DNA of 64,000 bases from contig JBITNC010000001.1 of NCBI GenBank assembly GCA_050084985.1, forward strand, positions 206,026,001-206,090,000. Reading direction: 5' to 3'. The stretch's first letter is position 1, and every line of letters begins with the position of its first letter. Origin of the DNA: Nageia nagi (Eukaryota > Pinophyta). The translations under genes and the position numbers were made by a program. Of this stretch, positions 22,401 to 35,830 are shown one piece after another. The notes under the pieces are model-generated. The model had not been told where the DNA came from. It ran no database searches and saw only the letters and a list, made by a program, of their open reading frames with translations.

Positions 22401-24216
22401 TTTTAGATATCATAAACAAGCATCATTAAAAAGAAACTCTATTTTTATCTTTTATATTATATTTTCGAGAAAATAATTTAATGCACAAATAGCCTATATG
22501 CAAAACCTACTTTTAATGATGTGATTATCTTCTTTAACTTTTTCACATATTTTTAATGTCTGAATTAAATGAACGATATGGGTTGTTTATTTTTAATCTT
22601 TTTAATTTTCCTAATTTGTTTTGACTAGTTAAGTGTTAAACAAGGTAGGATGGGTAATTCTAATGTAATGTTTGCAAGTTTTTATGGCTTTTGGCTTAGT
22701 TCTAGATGAGTCTCCTTTTTTGACTCCTACCTAAAGTAAAGTTACCTTGGTCATCACCTCCAAGTGTAACTGGCTCTATGGCTTCAAGTGTGTTATGTTG
22801 GTGGTTACAAAGAAGTAAGAATTAACGGTTGGTAGTGACATCCAACTCGTTAATGTTCAATTATTCCTTTAAGGCATTATGAAATGCATTTAAATAAGTA
22901 AAGTACATTTATGCATACTACCCTCCCAAACATTCATGTCCATTTATTTATCTTATCTTAATGTGATGCAATCAAATTTTATTTTAAGTGAATCTTGACC
23001 TTAATAGACCTTGTTGTTCTTTTTAATTATAATGTGATTCATTATCCAACCTCTTAATGATGTTCATTAACTCCTTCCAGCTATGGAAGTCTTATATGTG
23101 ATAAATTCCCTCTTTTTACTAGTCACAATCTCTTCGACCTTTAATGGAGTGGTAAGAGCAGACTTAGTAAAAATCCATTAAGTGTGGATAAATTAATTAA
23201 GTTAGGTTCAATTACTCCTCCAAGGGTCACCTCCCTTTGACCTCCAATGGAGTGGTAAGGGTAGACCTCTTTAAGAGTGTTAATGTGAAGTATGTTTCCA
23301 AAAATGTGAATAAATTTTACCTCTTTCACTTAACTTATTTTTGATCACTTAGGATCACTTGAAGTGCAAAAGTGAGAGCATACTTTGTTAAGTGAAAGTA
23401 CTTAATGTATTCGAATCCCTCCAATTTATTAACCTTTTAATATGATTTACGCTACCAAAAACCCGATTTATTTCCTTTAAGTTCATTCCAAATTAAATGT
23501 GATTCGTTTACCCCTTCCAATTATGGAAGTATTATGTGTAGTAAATTAACTCCTCTTACTAGTAAGAGGTCATTATGTGTGGGTAAAATATCCAAATTAA
23601 TGATAATCTGAATGTGAAAGAAAAGAAAAATTAATTACTCCTTCTTATCTGATCTATTCTGGTCACCTTAGATCGCAAGAAGTGCAAAGGGAGAGCATAA
23701 GTAGACAAGATAAAAAGTATTAATATGTGTACGTACCCTTCACCCAAACATGAAAGTAAATACATAACATTTTACATAACATAAAATAAAATAAATTAAT
23801 AAAAAATGTATTTAACCTTTTCTACCCATTCTTATATGCATTCTAGGCAAAGGGATCACATTCAAAAATATCTTTCCATTTTAACAATACATTATGCATT
23901 TTATTTTAATTTTTCTGAAATAACAAAAAGAGACAAAATGACCTGGATGTGAGTCACCAAAATTTAGATAGGGGTCACTGGCATTTATACTAAGTCATTG
24001 ATGTTCGATTCTAGTTGCTGGCATTTAGTCTGAGTCACCGGTGTCCAATTACAGTCGCTAGTGTTTCTGCAATAGATTTTCTAAAATGCACAAAATGCAA
24101 AATTTGAAGTTAGTTCATGGAGGAATTCAAATAACCAAAAAATAGAAAGGTAAAGTCATTTTAAAACAAAAAACCCCCCTATCAGTAACAGAAGAGCCCT
24201 CCTTCTAGCACTAGAA
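22401..24216 (-). other. T2 5' leader and primer-binding site
   Basis: Non-coding and collinear with 31363-33248. It holds two copies of the palindromic 25-bp leader repeat (23132-23156, 23235-23259); the third copy is lost around 23550. Short agtcaccggtgtcc-type motifs cluster at 23950-24070. Next to the LTR, minus strand, TTC then TAGTGCTAGAAGG is a PBS whose TGG has decayed to TAG. Confidence 0.65.
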
Positions 24217-25063
24217 TGTTGCAGTGAAAATAAAGCTAGAATGTAGAATAACACAAAATATGAATTATTCTTAAATCTTCACTGAACCTCAAATTACATA
24301 AAATAGATAAACATGTTATAATTGCAAAATGATATTGATTTTCAATTAATACTAAAATTTGCCCTTGGAAGGGACTTTTACAAATGCCATTTGCCAAAAT
24401 AAGAGTATTAGATCTCCATTGTTTTTGATTTGCTTACTTCTTTCCTTGATATGAACCTGTAAATCCTACACACATGCAAAAGATAATAACATCAAAGCAT
24501 CTATGTATGATATGAATTGAATTGAAACTAGCATAAAACAATAAAATATATGAGCTCACAATATTTTGGCAACATTACCCTACTTTAAAAATGGGTCAAT
24601 ATTCTCTCTAATTTGCTTTGTATTAACTTGCATTTATAGATTTTGGATAGGATATTCAAGAGGCTGGTAAGAGGAAGTGAATAGCCACCGTAGGTCATAG
24701 CTGACCCCCTCTATCCACATCATCTTGGAAATATGAATCATTTCAACTTTCCCTCACCATTTTGGTTTCTTATTCAGCTATTGCAGAGTCATCAGCGTTT
24801 GGCCTACGAACATCGGTAACTAGCTCAAAATGCCAGCGACTATCTTGGGTCGCTGGTGACTAGGTTTTTAACTTTGTGACAATATTAACTGACTACCTAA
24901 TAGCCAATTTTACCTAAAAAGAGTCATGTGACCACCTATTTTGTATGTACTCGATGGTAGCTATCCAATAATAGGGTTTTTAGACCTATTTTATATTGTT
25001 GCAAAGAGTTATGATTATTTTAATGTTTACTAGTTAAAAAGGGGACATTTTTAGGTGTCTACA
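24217..25063 (-). repeat. T2 5' LTR
   Basis: 847 bp, TG...CA in element sense (TGTAGACACC ... CACTGCAACA). It carries TATAAATG on the minus strand at plus positions 24632-24638 as the probable U3 TATA box. It is followed on the right by TSD agtac and the resumed T1 RNase H sequence. Confidence 0.92.
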
Positions 25064-25068
25064 AGTAC
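25064..25068. repeat. Target-site duplication of T2, right copy (agtac)
   Basis: Direct match to 8823-8827; it continues as aaggaaatttt, the T1 RNase H coding sequence. Confidence 0.92.
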
Positions 25069-28000
25069 AAGGAAATTTTAATTTAAATGAATATGGTATA
25101 GGGATCCCTTGTGGGGTTATAAATACAACACCTAGTCCACCACCCTATTCACATCGAGAACCATCAAAGTGTATTGTCATATCCCAATCATCTTTAGGTT
25201 CTATAGGTATTTCAATTTCATCTAATTGAAACACCCCATCATCAGGTAATTCAATGACAAGGGGTTTATTATCTTGCAATGGAGCATCCACGAGATAATC
25301 AGCAATTACTTGTCCTTTTATTAACTTTTGTCCAATAAAATGTAAATCAAATTTAGTTAAGTGTATTATCCACTTTGTAGTTCTTGAATTTTGATATGTT
25401 TTATTCATCATATATTTCAACAGATCCATTTTAGAGATGGAATATGTTGTATGATTAAGCATATAATGTCGAAGTTTTTTAGTAGCAAAAATGACATCAA
25501 GACATAATTTTTCCAAATAAATGTACTTAATCTCGTAGCTCACTAGGGTTCTACTCAGATAATATATAGCTTGCTCTTTATTGTGTTCATTCTTTTCAGC
25601 AAGCATTGTTCCTAAAGCATTTTTAGTAGCAGAGATATATAACAAAAAGGGTACATCTTTTCTTGGTGGAATTAAGATAGGAGGTGATAATAAATATCTT
25701 TTAATTTCATCGAATGCATCTTCTTGCTCTTTGCCCCAGTAATATTCTACTCCCTTTTTTAATAATTTTGTAAATGGTTTACATTTATCAGAAAGTTAAG
25801 CTATAAACCTTCTAATGGCTTGTAACTTACCCTGTAAACTTTGTAATTATTTTAGATTTGCAAGAGGTGGCATGTCTACTACTGCCTTCACTTTACTAGG
25901 ATCTATTTCAATTCCTCATCAAGACATAATAAATCCTAATAATTTTCTTGAAGTTACACCAAAAATACATTTTTTTGGATTTAATCTTACTTTATGTTCT
26001 AATAATCTATCTAAGACTTTAATTAGGTCTTTTCCATGATTTATTCAATATTTAGATCTAACCAACAAATCATCAACATAATCTTCTACTATGTCGTGCA
26101 TATAATCATGGAATATATAAGTCATAGCCCTTTGATAAGTTGCCCCAACATTTTTTAATCCAAAAGGCATAACTTTATAACAAAAGGTACCCCAAGGAGT
26201 TATAAAAGCCATTTTATGTTGATCTTCAGTAGCTATTTTTATTTGATTATAACCAGAAAACTCGTCCATTAATGATAACATATCATGTCCTACTATTGAG
26301 TCTACCAAACTATCAATGCTAGGTAGAGGGAAATCATCTTTAGGACAAGCTTTGTTAAGATCACAAAAATCTGTACATATTCTTATTTTTCCACTTGGTT
26401 TTTTCATAGGTACCATATTAGATATCCAATCTGAGTAATATATAGGTTGTATAAATTTAGCTTCTAATAATTTTTGGAGTTCTTCTTTTACCATTAATGC
26501 TATAGTAGGATGCATTTTACGTAATTTTTGTTTAACAAGTTTAGCATCAGGCTTTAATGCTAAATTATGTACTAGTAATTTAGGATCTATTCCAGGCATG
26601 TCTGCATATGACCATGCAAATACCTTTTCTCATTCTTTTAATAAGGTTATAATTTCTTCTTGCTCATTTTCCATGAGGTTTTCTCCTAATTGAATAATTT
26701 TAGGATCTTGAGGATCATTACTAATATTTATTTCTAGGACTTTTTCAGTAAGCATATGTGACCCTTCTTCTAATTGATTTGGTACTGGTATCTAGCCATT
26801 GTCATTAACACTGTATTCTTCATCGTATTCTTGAGTTTGTTCATTTGTGCATACTTGATTTTCATAGGAACCAAATATGTGATCTATGTTTTTGAATTCA
26901 TGTATCGAGGGATTGGATGATATAAGAGAGAAATCAACGATTACTTCATCTGTAGAAGTATTGGCTATTATTTTGATTAAAATTTGATTTTTGTTAACTT
27001 TATCTATTTGTTCATTATTTTGATCTTCAATATCATTCTCTTTTATTGTAACCATATTTACCGATAATATATCTGAATATGGAATGATTGATGATTTGGT
27101 ATTTCTATTTATTTTTTCTTGTATATCACTTGGTAAACACAAATGATTCTAGGGTGGCTCAATATTATTAATAAAGAGCATTTCAACACCTTCTAAGACA
27201 TCCATTTCACTTAATTGTTCTTCTATTATATCAACAATTTCTTGTACTATGGATTCTTTTTCTAAAATTTCTTCATTATAATCCAAATTCTCTTCTCCTA
27301 AATTTTCCAATGTAGTAAGATTTTTATATTCATTTTGATAACCTAATCCACTTTTATCAGTGGGATCTTGGTATTGTAATTCAATTATTTCTCGTGGACC
27401 CTGTTCATATCGACCCAATCCTCATCCTTGCCAATACATTTGTTAAAATAGTTTAAGACAAATGTTCTTGAACATGGTGATAAATATTTCATATCATTAT
27501 TGAAATTTCCTTCATATGCTTGATTAGGTATTATTGACACAGGATCCACTATCTCTGCATAAATGAACATTGTCTAATTAGGTACTTCTCCTAAAGGCAC
27601 TATTTTTCCAATTACACTAGGTGATTCAGATACTTTACCCACTTCTTGTGATGAAGGTATGTTAAATACCACATCATCTATGTCATATTCTCCCATCCCT
27701 AAATCCCTTAATTTAACTTTTACTGGATATACATTGGATGAGTCATTATTAGATGTAGTATTTACTTGTTTTGATGAAGAAGCTCCATATTTTTCATCTA
27801 AAGTTTTAGCAACTTTTTCCCAAGTATCTTTATCTTGTATAACTATATCACCTTTTCCTTTTATGATTTCAAATTGATTCATACTTTTATTCATTAATAT
27901 AGTTGATAAATTAAGAGATGGTAAGGTCACTTTATTTGGATCAAAAATTAAATTACAATGTGAGTAAGGATCTGGATATTTAAACACACAATGAAATTTA

Positions 28001-28500
28001 TCCTTGTAGATGTATTTTAAACATCCATGATAAGTTGATGGAACACATTGCATTTCTCTAATCCATGGGCATCCTAAAAGAATGTTATATTGTATAATAT
28101 TTCATTCAATTATATGTAATAAAGTTTAAATAGTTTTAGCCCCTACTATAATCAGTAGCACTATTGATCCCAAAGTTGAACACACTGCATCATTAAACAC
28201 CCTAATCTATAAAGAAGGACCTAAAATAAGTGAATCTGATAAATTCAAATTTTTGTATGCAGCATCTAAAATTATATTTATAGCTGAGCTTTCATCTATT
28301 AGAATTATTTTAAATAATTTCCCATCTACTTTACCTATTATATGTAAAGGTGGATTAAGTCCACCTGGTCCATCATTATTTAATTTTTCTTATTCGTAGA
28401 AGGTGATACTAGGTTGTTGAGATATCCTCAAACTTTCAACTATTGAAATAAAATTATCAGGGTTACTAATATCCACTTGAATTTCTTGTAGAATTTGATT
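25069..28500 (-). pseudogene. T1 pol, 5' part: protease, G-patch-like linker, RT, RNase H
   Basis: Protease region (about 27990-28490) with ILIDESSAINII (the active-site Gly is now Ser) and NILLGCPWI. Then comes an acidic linker with the G-patch-like GRYEQGP and SGLGYQ (27340-27440), where one base is missing near 27434 relative to T2. RT (about 26045-26640) has KMHPTIALMVKEELQKLL, DLNKACPKDDFPLPS, VMPFGLKNVGATYQRAM and an intact YVDD at the end. Gypsy RNase H follows (25145-25800: NALGTMLAEK, YLEKLCLDVIFATKK). The archaeal-type RNase H begins with MTIHFDGSRCE and is cut by T2 within the Cys-Thr-Asn codons. The enzyme would copy element RNA in the particle; this copy is interrupted. Confidence 0.88.
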
Positions 28501-28599
28501 CATAGCTACCCTATAACTCTTAGACTATTGTAATAATTCAAATAAGGTCATCTTAACTAGAGATATTTTTAATTATCATTGAAGAGCACCTTTTATCAA

Positions 28600-31362
28600 A
28601 ACTTTAGGTTGTTGTGGAGGAGGTATAGGTTGTATATTAATTAGGTTTGATATCGATTGATTTTTTCATAGATTATCTTGTTTATTTTGATATTGTTGTG
28701 CTCTTGTAGCTATACCAATCATATGTATTGAATCATCTATAGTTCCTATAAATGGTATATCCTTATTATTCTGTGTATAGTTCATTTGGTTTGGGATGGT
28801 TGCTACATTGTTAGCTTGATGTGAAGGTAAGGGGTTTTGATATATCCCTAAATTTTGATTTGAAGGCACAACAGGATTATCCACATCTATTTTTCAACTA
28901 TCTATCAAGTCTTGAATTTTATGTTGTACGGTTCGACATCTATTTGTATTATGTCCTTTTTGCCTATGATAAGCACAAAATTTATTTTCCTTATACCATT
29001 TACTTCCCTTAGCATTAGGATTTTTAGGTTTTATATTAGATAATCTAATCATACCATTATCACATAATTTTTTAAGTATTTCAGCTAATGGTTCTGCTAA
29101 TGGGGTAAAATTTCTTTTAGGCTTGGGTTCAACATTTTCTTCAATTTTTGAAGCTTGACTAGAATCTTCTATCATAGCTATTTGATTATTTTGTGGTTGT
29201 TTAGTACTATTTTCATATTGGTTACCCTTTTTGTATTCTTTTTTCTTAAGCTTTAGTTCTCCATCTTGAATTTTAACTCTTTCTATAACTACTACCTAAT
29301 CAATAGCTTCTTCAAAAGTTCTATGTTGTTGAATTTGGAGAACACTGGCTATTGGTCTTAGACAACTTTGACTAAATAATTTAACCAATTCCTCTTGTGG
29401 TATTGTATAAGGCATACCAATGAGTATAGCCCACCATCTTGAGATGTAATCTTGTATAGTTTCATTAGAAAATTGTTGTAATCTTGTAAGATCAGTAATT
29501 GAAGATCTTTCTTTAATATTGATTCTAAAATGTTCAAGAAATTTATTAGCCAATTGTTCGAACGTATATAAACTATGCATAGGTAAACTATTATACCAAT
29601 CTAAAGCTTGGCCTGCAAGTGTCATAGGAAATATATGTAACATTAATGAGTCATCATTGGCTAGCTGATAACTAGAAAATGTAAATTTTCTCAAATGTTC
29701 TTTGGGGTCTTCTCTTCCTTTAAATGACTCTATTTTAGGAAATTCAAACCTATATGGTAGTTTCTTTTTTGGAACACTTGGATGAATAGGTTCATTACAA
29801 ATATTCTTGTAATTTAACTTTTGAAGTCCTTGAACATTCATTTCTTGATTTATAAAATCCTTCATAAAGTCTTCTAATTCTTTATCAGTTCTATGACCTT
29901 GAGTGTGTCTATGATGTCTTCGAGTATTCGAATCCTTTTCTGAAATTGATCTTGAAGTGTAAGACTCATAGTCAAAAGGAAACTCTGATGGTGGTGGAGG
30001 CAATATTTTAAGAGGTGAATGTCATCGTAAAATAGGGATTTTAGGGGGTCTTTAGGATATCCCTTTTCCATATAGATCTTTTCCTTTGTAATCAGGTTGT
30101 CTTGTTTGATTTTGGGTTTGTTCAACCCAACTTTTAATAGAATCTTGCTTTTGTTTATCATATAATTTTTGAAGTTCTAGTTCCTTATCCATTTCCTTTT
30201 GTAATAAAATGGTTGTCTCTCTATCCATCGCTTCTTATTTATCTAAGTAAGGATCTTGATATCTTTGTATTTGACTTCCTTTAGGAGTTTCTGGTTTCAA
30301 ATTCTTTATTTTTTGATATTCATCCCACTGTCCTTGCTTTTCTTTCTCCATATGTAGATATTGTTCCCTTTTTATTTTTTCATTCTCTAATTATTTAAGT
30401 TATAATTCCTGTAAATGAAGTTGAATCTCATGCTCTTTATGAAGTTTTTTCTTTTCTTATTCCAAGAACTCATTTCTTTCTTTATTTGCTTGTTCTTGTT
30501 CTATGAATTTCCTTTTATCTCTAAGAAGTTTATCTTCCATTTCTTTTAATTTATTCTCTTATTCTTGAATTTTAATGAATTCATCAACTTCCTTTAGAAG
30601 ATATTGCATCTCCACGGCCTTTTTAATATCACTAGCATATATTTTTGTGAATTTTTGACCAGCTTTTATTTTACATAATCATCATTCTTCTAGTTCTTCA
30701 TAAGAAGGTATCTCTTCTATTTTGTACTTAGATGTCCTTATATGTAATCCTCCCTTTGAAGAATAAGATTTCTCTATTTGCTTCATTGAAGGAGCTCTTT
30801 GAGATAAATTACTCGTAGGTATTGATATTTCATTTTTTCCTAATTCAAGAGATTTATGAGAAAAAGGAGATCCCTCTTTTCAGATTAAAGAACTAACCTT
30901 TTGGCCATCGGATAATAGATGAATGAATCTTTCATATTTAGCTTTATACGGCTCAGTCTTTGGTACCGCTATGGTTTCGGTCCAAGATTTATCCTCATCA
31001 ATTTCTAAGTTATCATGTCTATGATTTAATTTTTTGACATCTCTTGGTAAACTAGAAGATGTCTTAGGAATAGCCCTATGATTAGCTAGGTGACAATGAA
31101 TTTCTATTAACTCTTCATCTAACACTTGCATTCTAGCTTTGGTAATAGGATCTTCTATACTTTGTCTTTGCAATCTAGATTGATCATAACCCCAATCCCA
31201 ATCTTTACTTTCATAATGAACTACCTATGGATCTGATTCATTTAAAGGAGGTGGCCTCCTAACCAAATACTCTATCAAATCCATATTATCTAAATCTATT
31301 TGTTGTATTTCAAATGGGTGTTCTCACATTTTCTTAGCGGTCATACTTCTAATTTGAACCAT
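28600..31362 (-). pseudogene. T1 gag
   Basis: ATG at 31362 (MVQIRSM). The N-terminal third is polar (30880-31173 open). Next comes a long Lys/Glu coiled-coil region (about 30240-30750, with KLKEMEDKLLRDKRKF), then the retrotransposon Gag core (29296-30003: LPYRFEFPKIESFKG, GQALDWYNSL, FEQLANKFLEHF). The zinc knuckle is a C-x2-H-x4-H-x4-C variant (CAYHRQKGHNTNRC) of the Tat type, followed by QHKIQDLIDS and an Asn/Gln-rich tail. It is in frame with protease; gag and pol form one ancestral frame. Gag would form the particle shell. It has about ten decay-type stops. Confidence 0.88.
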
Positions 31363-33248
31363 TTTTAGATATCATAAACAAGCATTGTCAAAAAGAAACT
31401 CTATTTTTATCTTTTATATTATATTTTTGAGAAAACAATTTAATGCACAGATAGCCTATATGCAAACCTACTTTTAACGGTGTGATTATCTTCTTTAACT
31501 TTTTCACATATTTTTAATGTCTGAATTAAATGAATGATATGGGTTGTTTATTTTTAATTTTTTTAATTTTCCTAGTTTGTTTTGACTAGTCAAGTGTTAA
31601 ACAAGGTAGGTTGGGTAATTCTAAATAGTATTTGCAAGTTTCTATGGCTTTTGGCTTGGTTCTAAATGAGTCTCCTTTTTTGACTCCTACCTAAAGGAAA
31701 GTTACCTTGGTCATCATCTCCAAGTGTAACTAGCTCTATGGCTTCAAGTGTGTTATGTCAGTGGTTACAAAGAAGTAAGAATTAACGGTTGGTAGTGACA
31801 TCCAACTCATTAATGTTCAATTATTCCTTTAAGGCATTATGAAATGCATTTAAATAAGTAAAGTACATTTATGCATACTACCCTCCCAAACATTCATGTC
31901 CATTTATTTATCTTATTTTAATGTGATGCAATCAAAGTTTATTTTAAATGAATCTTGACCATAATAAACCCCATTGTTCTTTTTAATTATAATATGATTC
32001 ATTATCCAACCTCTTAATGATGTTCATTAACTCCTTCCAGATATGGAAGTCTTATATGTGATAAATTCCCTCTTTTTACTAGTCACACATCTCTTCGACC
32101 TCCAATGGAGTGGTAAGAGCAGACTTAGTAAAAAGTCATTAAGTGTATATAAATTAATTAAATGAGGTTCAATTACTCCTCCAAGAGTCACCTCCCTTCG
32201 ACCTCCAATGGAGTGGTAAGGGTAGACCTCTTTAAGAGTGTTAATGTGAAGTATGTTTCTAAATAAAATGTGAATAAATTTTACCTCTTTCACTAAACTT
32301 ATTTCTGATCACTTAGGATCGCTTGAAGCGCAAAAGTGAGAGCATACTTTGTTAAGTGAAAGTACTTAGTGTATTCGAATCCCTCCAATTCATTAACCTT
32401 TTAATATGATTTATGCTACCAAAAACCCAATTTATTTTCCTTAAGTTCATTCCAAATTAAATGTGATTCATTTACTCCTTCCAATTGTGGAAGTATTATG
32501 TGTAGTAAATTACCTCCTCTTACTAGTCACATATCCCTTCGACCTCCAATGGAGTGGTAAGGGAAAACTTGGTAAGAGGTCATTATGTGTGGGTAAATTA
32601 GCCAAATTAATGATAATGTGAATGTGAAAGAAGAATTAATTACTCCTTCTTATCTGGTCTATTCTAGTCACCTTAGATTGCACGAAGCACAAAGGGAGAG
32701 CATAAGTAGACAAGATAAAAGTATTAATGTGTACGTACCCTTCACCCAAAACATGAAAATAAATACATAACATTTTACATAAAATAAAATAAATTAATAA
32801 AAAATGCATTTAATCTTTTCTACCCATTCTTATATGCATTCTATGCAAAGGAATCATATTCAAAAATATCCTTTCATTTTAACAATACATTATGCATTTT
32901 ATTTTAATTTTTCAGAAATAACAAAAAGAGACAAAATGACCTGGAGTATGAGTTGCCAACATTTAGATAGAGGTCACTGGTGTTTATTCTGAGTCACTGA
33001 CATCCAATTCCAATCGCTGCAATTTAGTTTAGATTACTTTGTAAAATGCTGGCATTCCTTCTAAGTCATCGGCATCCGATTCTAGTCACTAGTGTTTCTG
33101 CAACAGATTTCCTAAAATGCATAGAATGCAAAATTTGAAGTTAGTATATGGAGAAATTTGAATAAACTAGATAATAGAAAGGTAAAATTGTTTTAAAATA
33201 AAAAACCTCCCTATCAATAACAGAAGGGCTCTCCTTCTAGCACCAGAA
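31363..33248 (-). other. T1 5' leader
   Basis: Non-coding, about 1.9 kb. It contains three identical 25-bp repeats (32093-32117, 32196-32220, 32537-32561) centred on the palindrome CTCCAATGGAG, and a cluster of short agtcactgac and agtcatcggc motifs at about 32950-33110. A short open frame at 32027-32293 overlaps the repeats and is not conserved in T2, so I do not call it a gene. Confidence 0.65.
33231..33245 (-). other. T1 primer-binding site
   Basis: Minus-strand TGGTGCTAGAAGGAG begins three bases after the LTR end. Starting with TGG it is complementary to a tRNA 3' CCA end. I could not assign the tRNA with confidence. Confidence 0.6.
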
Positions 33249-34096
33249 TGTTGTAGTGAAAATAAAGCTGGAATATAGAATAACATGAAATACAAATTAT
33301 TCTTAAATCTTCATTGAACCTCAAATTATACAAAATAGATAAATATGTTGTAATTGTAAAATAATATTGATTTTTATTTCAAACTACAATTTGCCCTTAG
33401 AAGGGACTTTTACAAATGCCATTTGCCAAAATAAGAGTACTAGATCTTCATTGTTTTTGATTTGCTTGCTTCTCTCCTTGATATGACAACCTATAAATCC
33501 TACACACATGCAAAAGACAATAACATCAAAGCATCTATGTATGACATGTATTGAATTGAAACTAGCATAAAACAATAAAAGGTATGAGCTCACAAGATTT
33601 TGGCAACATTACCTTACTTCAAAGATGGGTCAAGATTCTCTCTTATTTGCTTTGTATTAGCTTGTATTTATAGATTTTGGGTGAGATGTTCAAAAGACTG
33701 GTAAGAGGAAGTGAAAAGCCATCGTAGATCGTAACTGACCCCCTCTATCCACATCATCTTGGAAAGTTGAAACATTTCAACTTTCTCTCAATGTTTTGGC
33801 TTCTTATTCAGCTGTTACAGGGTCACCAACGATTACCATATGAACATCGACAACTGGCTCAAAACATCGATGACTATCTTGGGTCACTAGTGACTAGTTT
33901 TTAATTTTGTGACAATATTAAAATGACTACCTAATAGCCAATTTTACCTAAAAAGAGTCATGTGACCACCTTTTTTGCATGTACTCGATGGGAGCTATCC
34001 AATAATGGAGTTTTCAAGCTTATTTGAGGCTTGTATAAAGAGTTATGATTATTTCAATGTTTACTAGTTAAAAAGGGACATTTTTAGGTGTCTACA
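33249..34096 (-). repeat. T1 5' LTR
   Basis: 848 bp, TG...CA (TGTAGACACC ... CACTACAACA). Partner of 107-954. TATAAATA lies on the minus strand (33665-33672). Confidence 0.93.
33665..33672 (-). promoter_or_regulatory. Probable U3 TATA box of T1
   Basis: TATAAATA on the element strand, flanked by AAAATC and CAAGC, kept in both T1 LTRs; the T2 5' LTR has TATAAATG. Its position, about half-way along the LTR, fits a U3/R boundary shortly downstream. Confidence 0.5.
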
Positions 34097-34101
34097 AGAG
34101 C
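34097..34101. repeat. Target-site duplication of T1, right copy (agagc)
   Basis: Matches 102-106. After it Ch1 continues with tctttctaggg, which completes the PBS region. Confidence 0.85.
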
Positions 34102-35090
34102 TCTTTCTAGGGCCATTCTATTATAGAAAAAAAAAAATTCTTAGAGGTCTAAGCTAGAAACCCTATACTAGGGGTTTTAAAATATATAGGAAGATTTATC
34201 ATTTTCTACTAAGCACACTTGTCCATAAAGCTATGTGTGAAGTGAGGTGCAAAAAACTCTGCATCAATACTTAGGCCTTAGATAGAACCCTACATAGAAT
34301 TGGACTCCACATACTGAAACATATATCGGAGACTATCTAGGCTATAAATTGAAAGTAGGTAGGAAGTTGTGTCGACCATCTATAAATGATAGTGCACTAG
34401 CAAGTGCCATTGGAAAGTTACTTATCATAGAAGCCATCTTTGCAACATCTTTTCTTACAAAAGTTGGATAAGAGGAGTGTTTAGACAAGCCTATAGAGTA
34501 GATAATCCTTACCCTAGAATCATTTCTTTACATAAAAAACCTTGATTTGGAAAGTAGAATGTATAAGATGCAATTTTTTAGAGCTGCCAAAAATAGTAGT
34601 TTAGAGGTAGCAAAAATTTTAGAGCCAAATAAATAAAAATCTAGACCATTTCAATAATTTTTAACAAAAGTAGATAGACCCATAGATGTAAAAAAAAAGT
34701 TTGAGAGTTCAAAAATCATCATAAGGAGACCTATCCCATTGTGATCATCTTTTTGAGTTGATTATTTTGATATATTACACCCATGCACTTTTTTTGGGCA
34801 CTTCTAAAAATAGCAATTTCTAAAAAAATCAACTTAAAAAATAGCAATTTCCAAAAATGTCACCTAAAATAAGATCCCAAATAGTAGCACAAGCTGATCC
34901 TACCATGATGAACTTTTAAATTATGATCCAACAAATGGTAGATACACTTACTAGTACATTTAGGGTAGAAATCTAATAAATACAGACCTAAATATAGACC
35001 CTTAATAGTAAATGTGATAGTGTTCAACTAAGTCTTAGTCATACCAATAATGCATCCAATTCATAGCAATTAGGGTAGTTAAACAATCAA
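34102..35090 (+). other. Ch1 leader and start of gag
   Basis: AT-rich, with no clear coding signal up to about 34890. A weak Gag N-terminal frame may begin near 34890. No start codon can be chosen. Confidence 0.4.
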
Positions 35091-35830
35091 CAAGGGTATC
35101 ATCATAATTTTCAAAGCCAACAAGGTGGTTTAATTCTTCCACACACAACCAAATTAGATTTTCCTAATTTGATGGAGATAATCCCATTAGCTTGATTTAT
35201 AAGACTAGATAGTATTTCACATTGAACCAAATCCCAAAGGAATTGAAGGTGTGCATGGCATCTTTTCATTTGGACCATGAGGCTCTCCAATGGCACTAGT
35301 GGTACTCAGAGATGCATCTTGCTCCATCATGGGATGAATTTGCTCAAAAATTATTGATCCATTTTGGTCTTAGTGACTATGAAGATTTCATAGGGGCATT
35401 GACCAAGCTACATCAAACTACCATAATTAAAGAATACCAAAATTAGTTTGAGAAATTGGAAAATCATATAAAGGGGTTAGATAATGCATTTTTCATAAGT
35501 TTTATTAGTGGCTTAAAGCAAGAAATTAAACCAAAGGTCAAAATGTTTAATCCCAAAACTATGATAGATGCTATTGCTTGGAAAAACTCACTGAAGATAA
35601 AGCTAATGCTCATTGAAGAAATGCAAGACCTCCATTCACCAAAGCATATAATATTTTCCATTCCTCTGATAACACAAGTACCCCACCACTAAATTGCACA
35701 ATACAAACTAAGAACTTAACATGGGAGGAAATGGAAGAACATTAAAATAAGGGCTTATGCTATAATTGTGATGAGAAATTTATTCATGGTCATTGTTCTA
35801 CACAATAAAAGTTATATTTGCTTGATGTTG
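35091..35830 (+). pseudogene. Ch1 gag
   Basis: A Gag core follows from about 35135: KLDFP, ASFHLDHEALQWHQWY, then SFISGLKQEIKPKVKMFNP (35456-35692 open). The zinc knuckle is CYNCDEKFIHGHC at about 35757-35795. Three or more stops (TAG or TGA at decay-type codons) break it. The core and knuckle are typical of plant chromoviruses. Confidence 0.75.

Noticed and set aside
32027-32293. Possible small ORF in the T1 leader (88 codons), also 23141-23329 in T2
   Set aside because: The two versions differ by indels and end at different stops, and the frame runs through palindromic repeats. It looks like chance.
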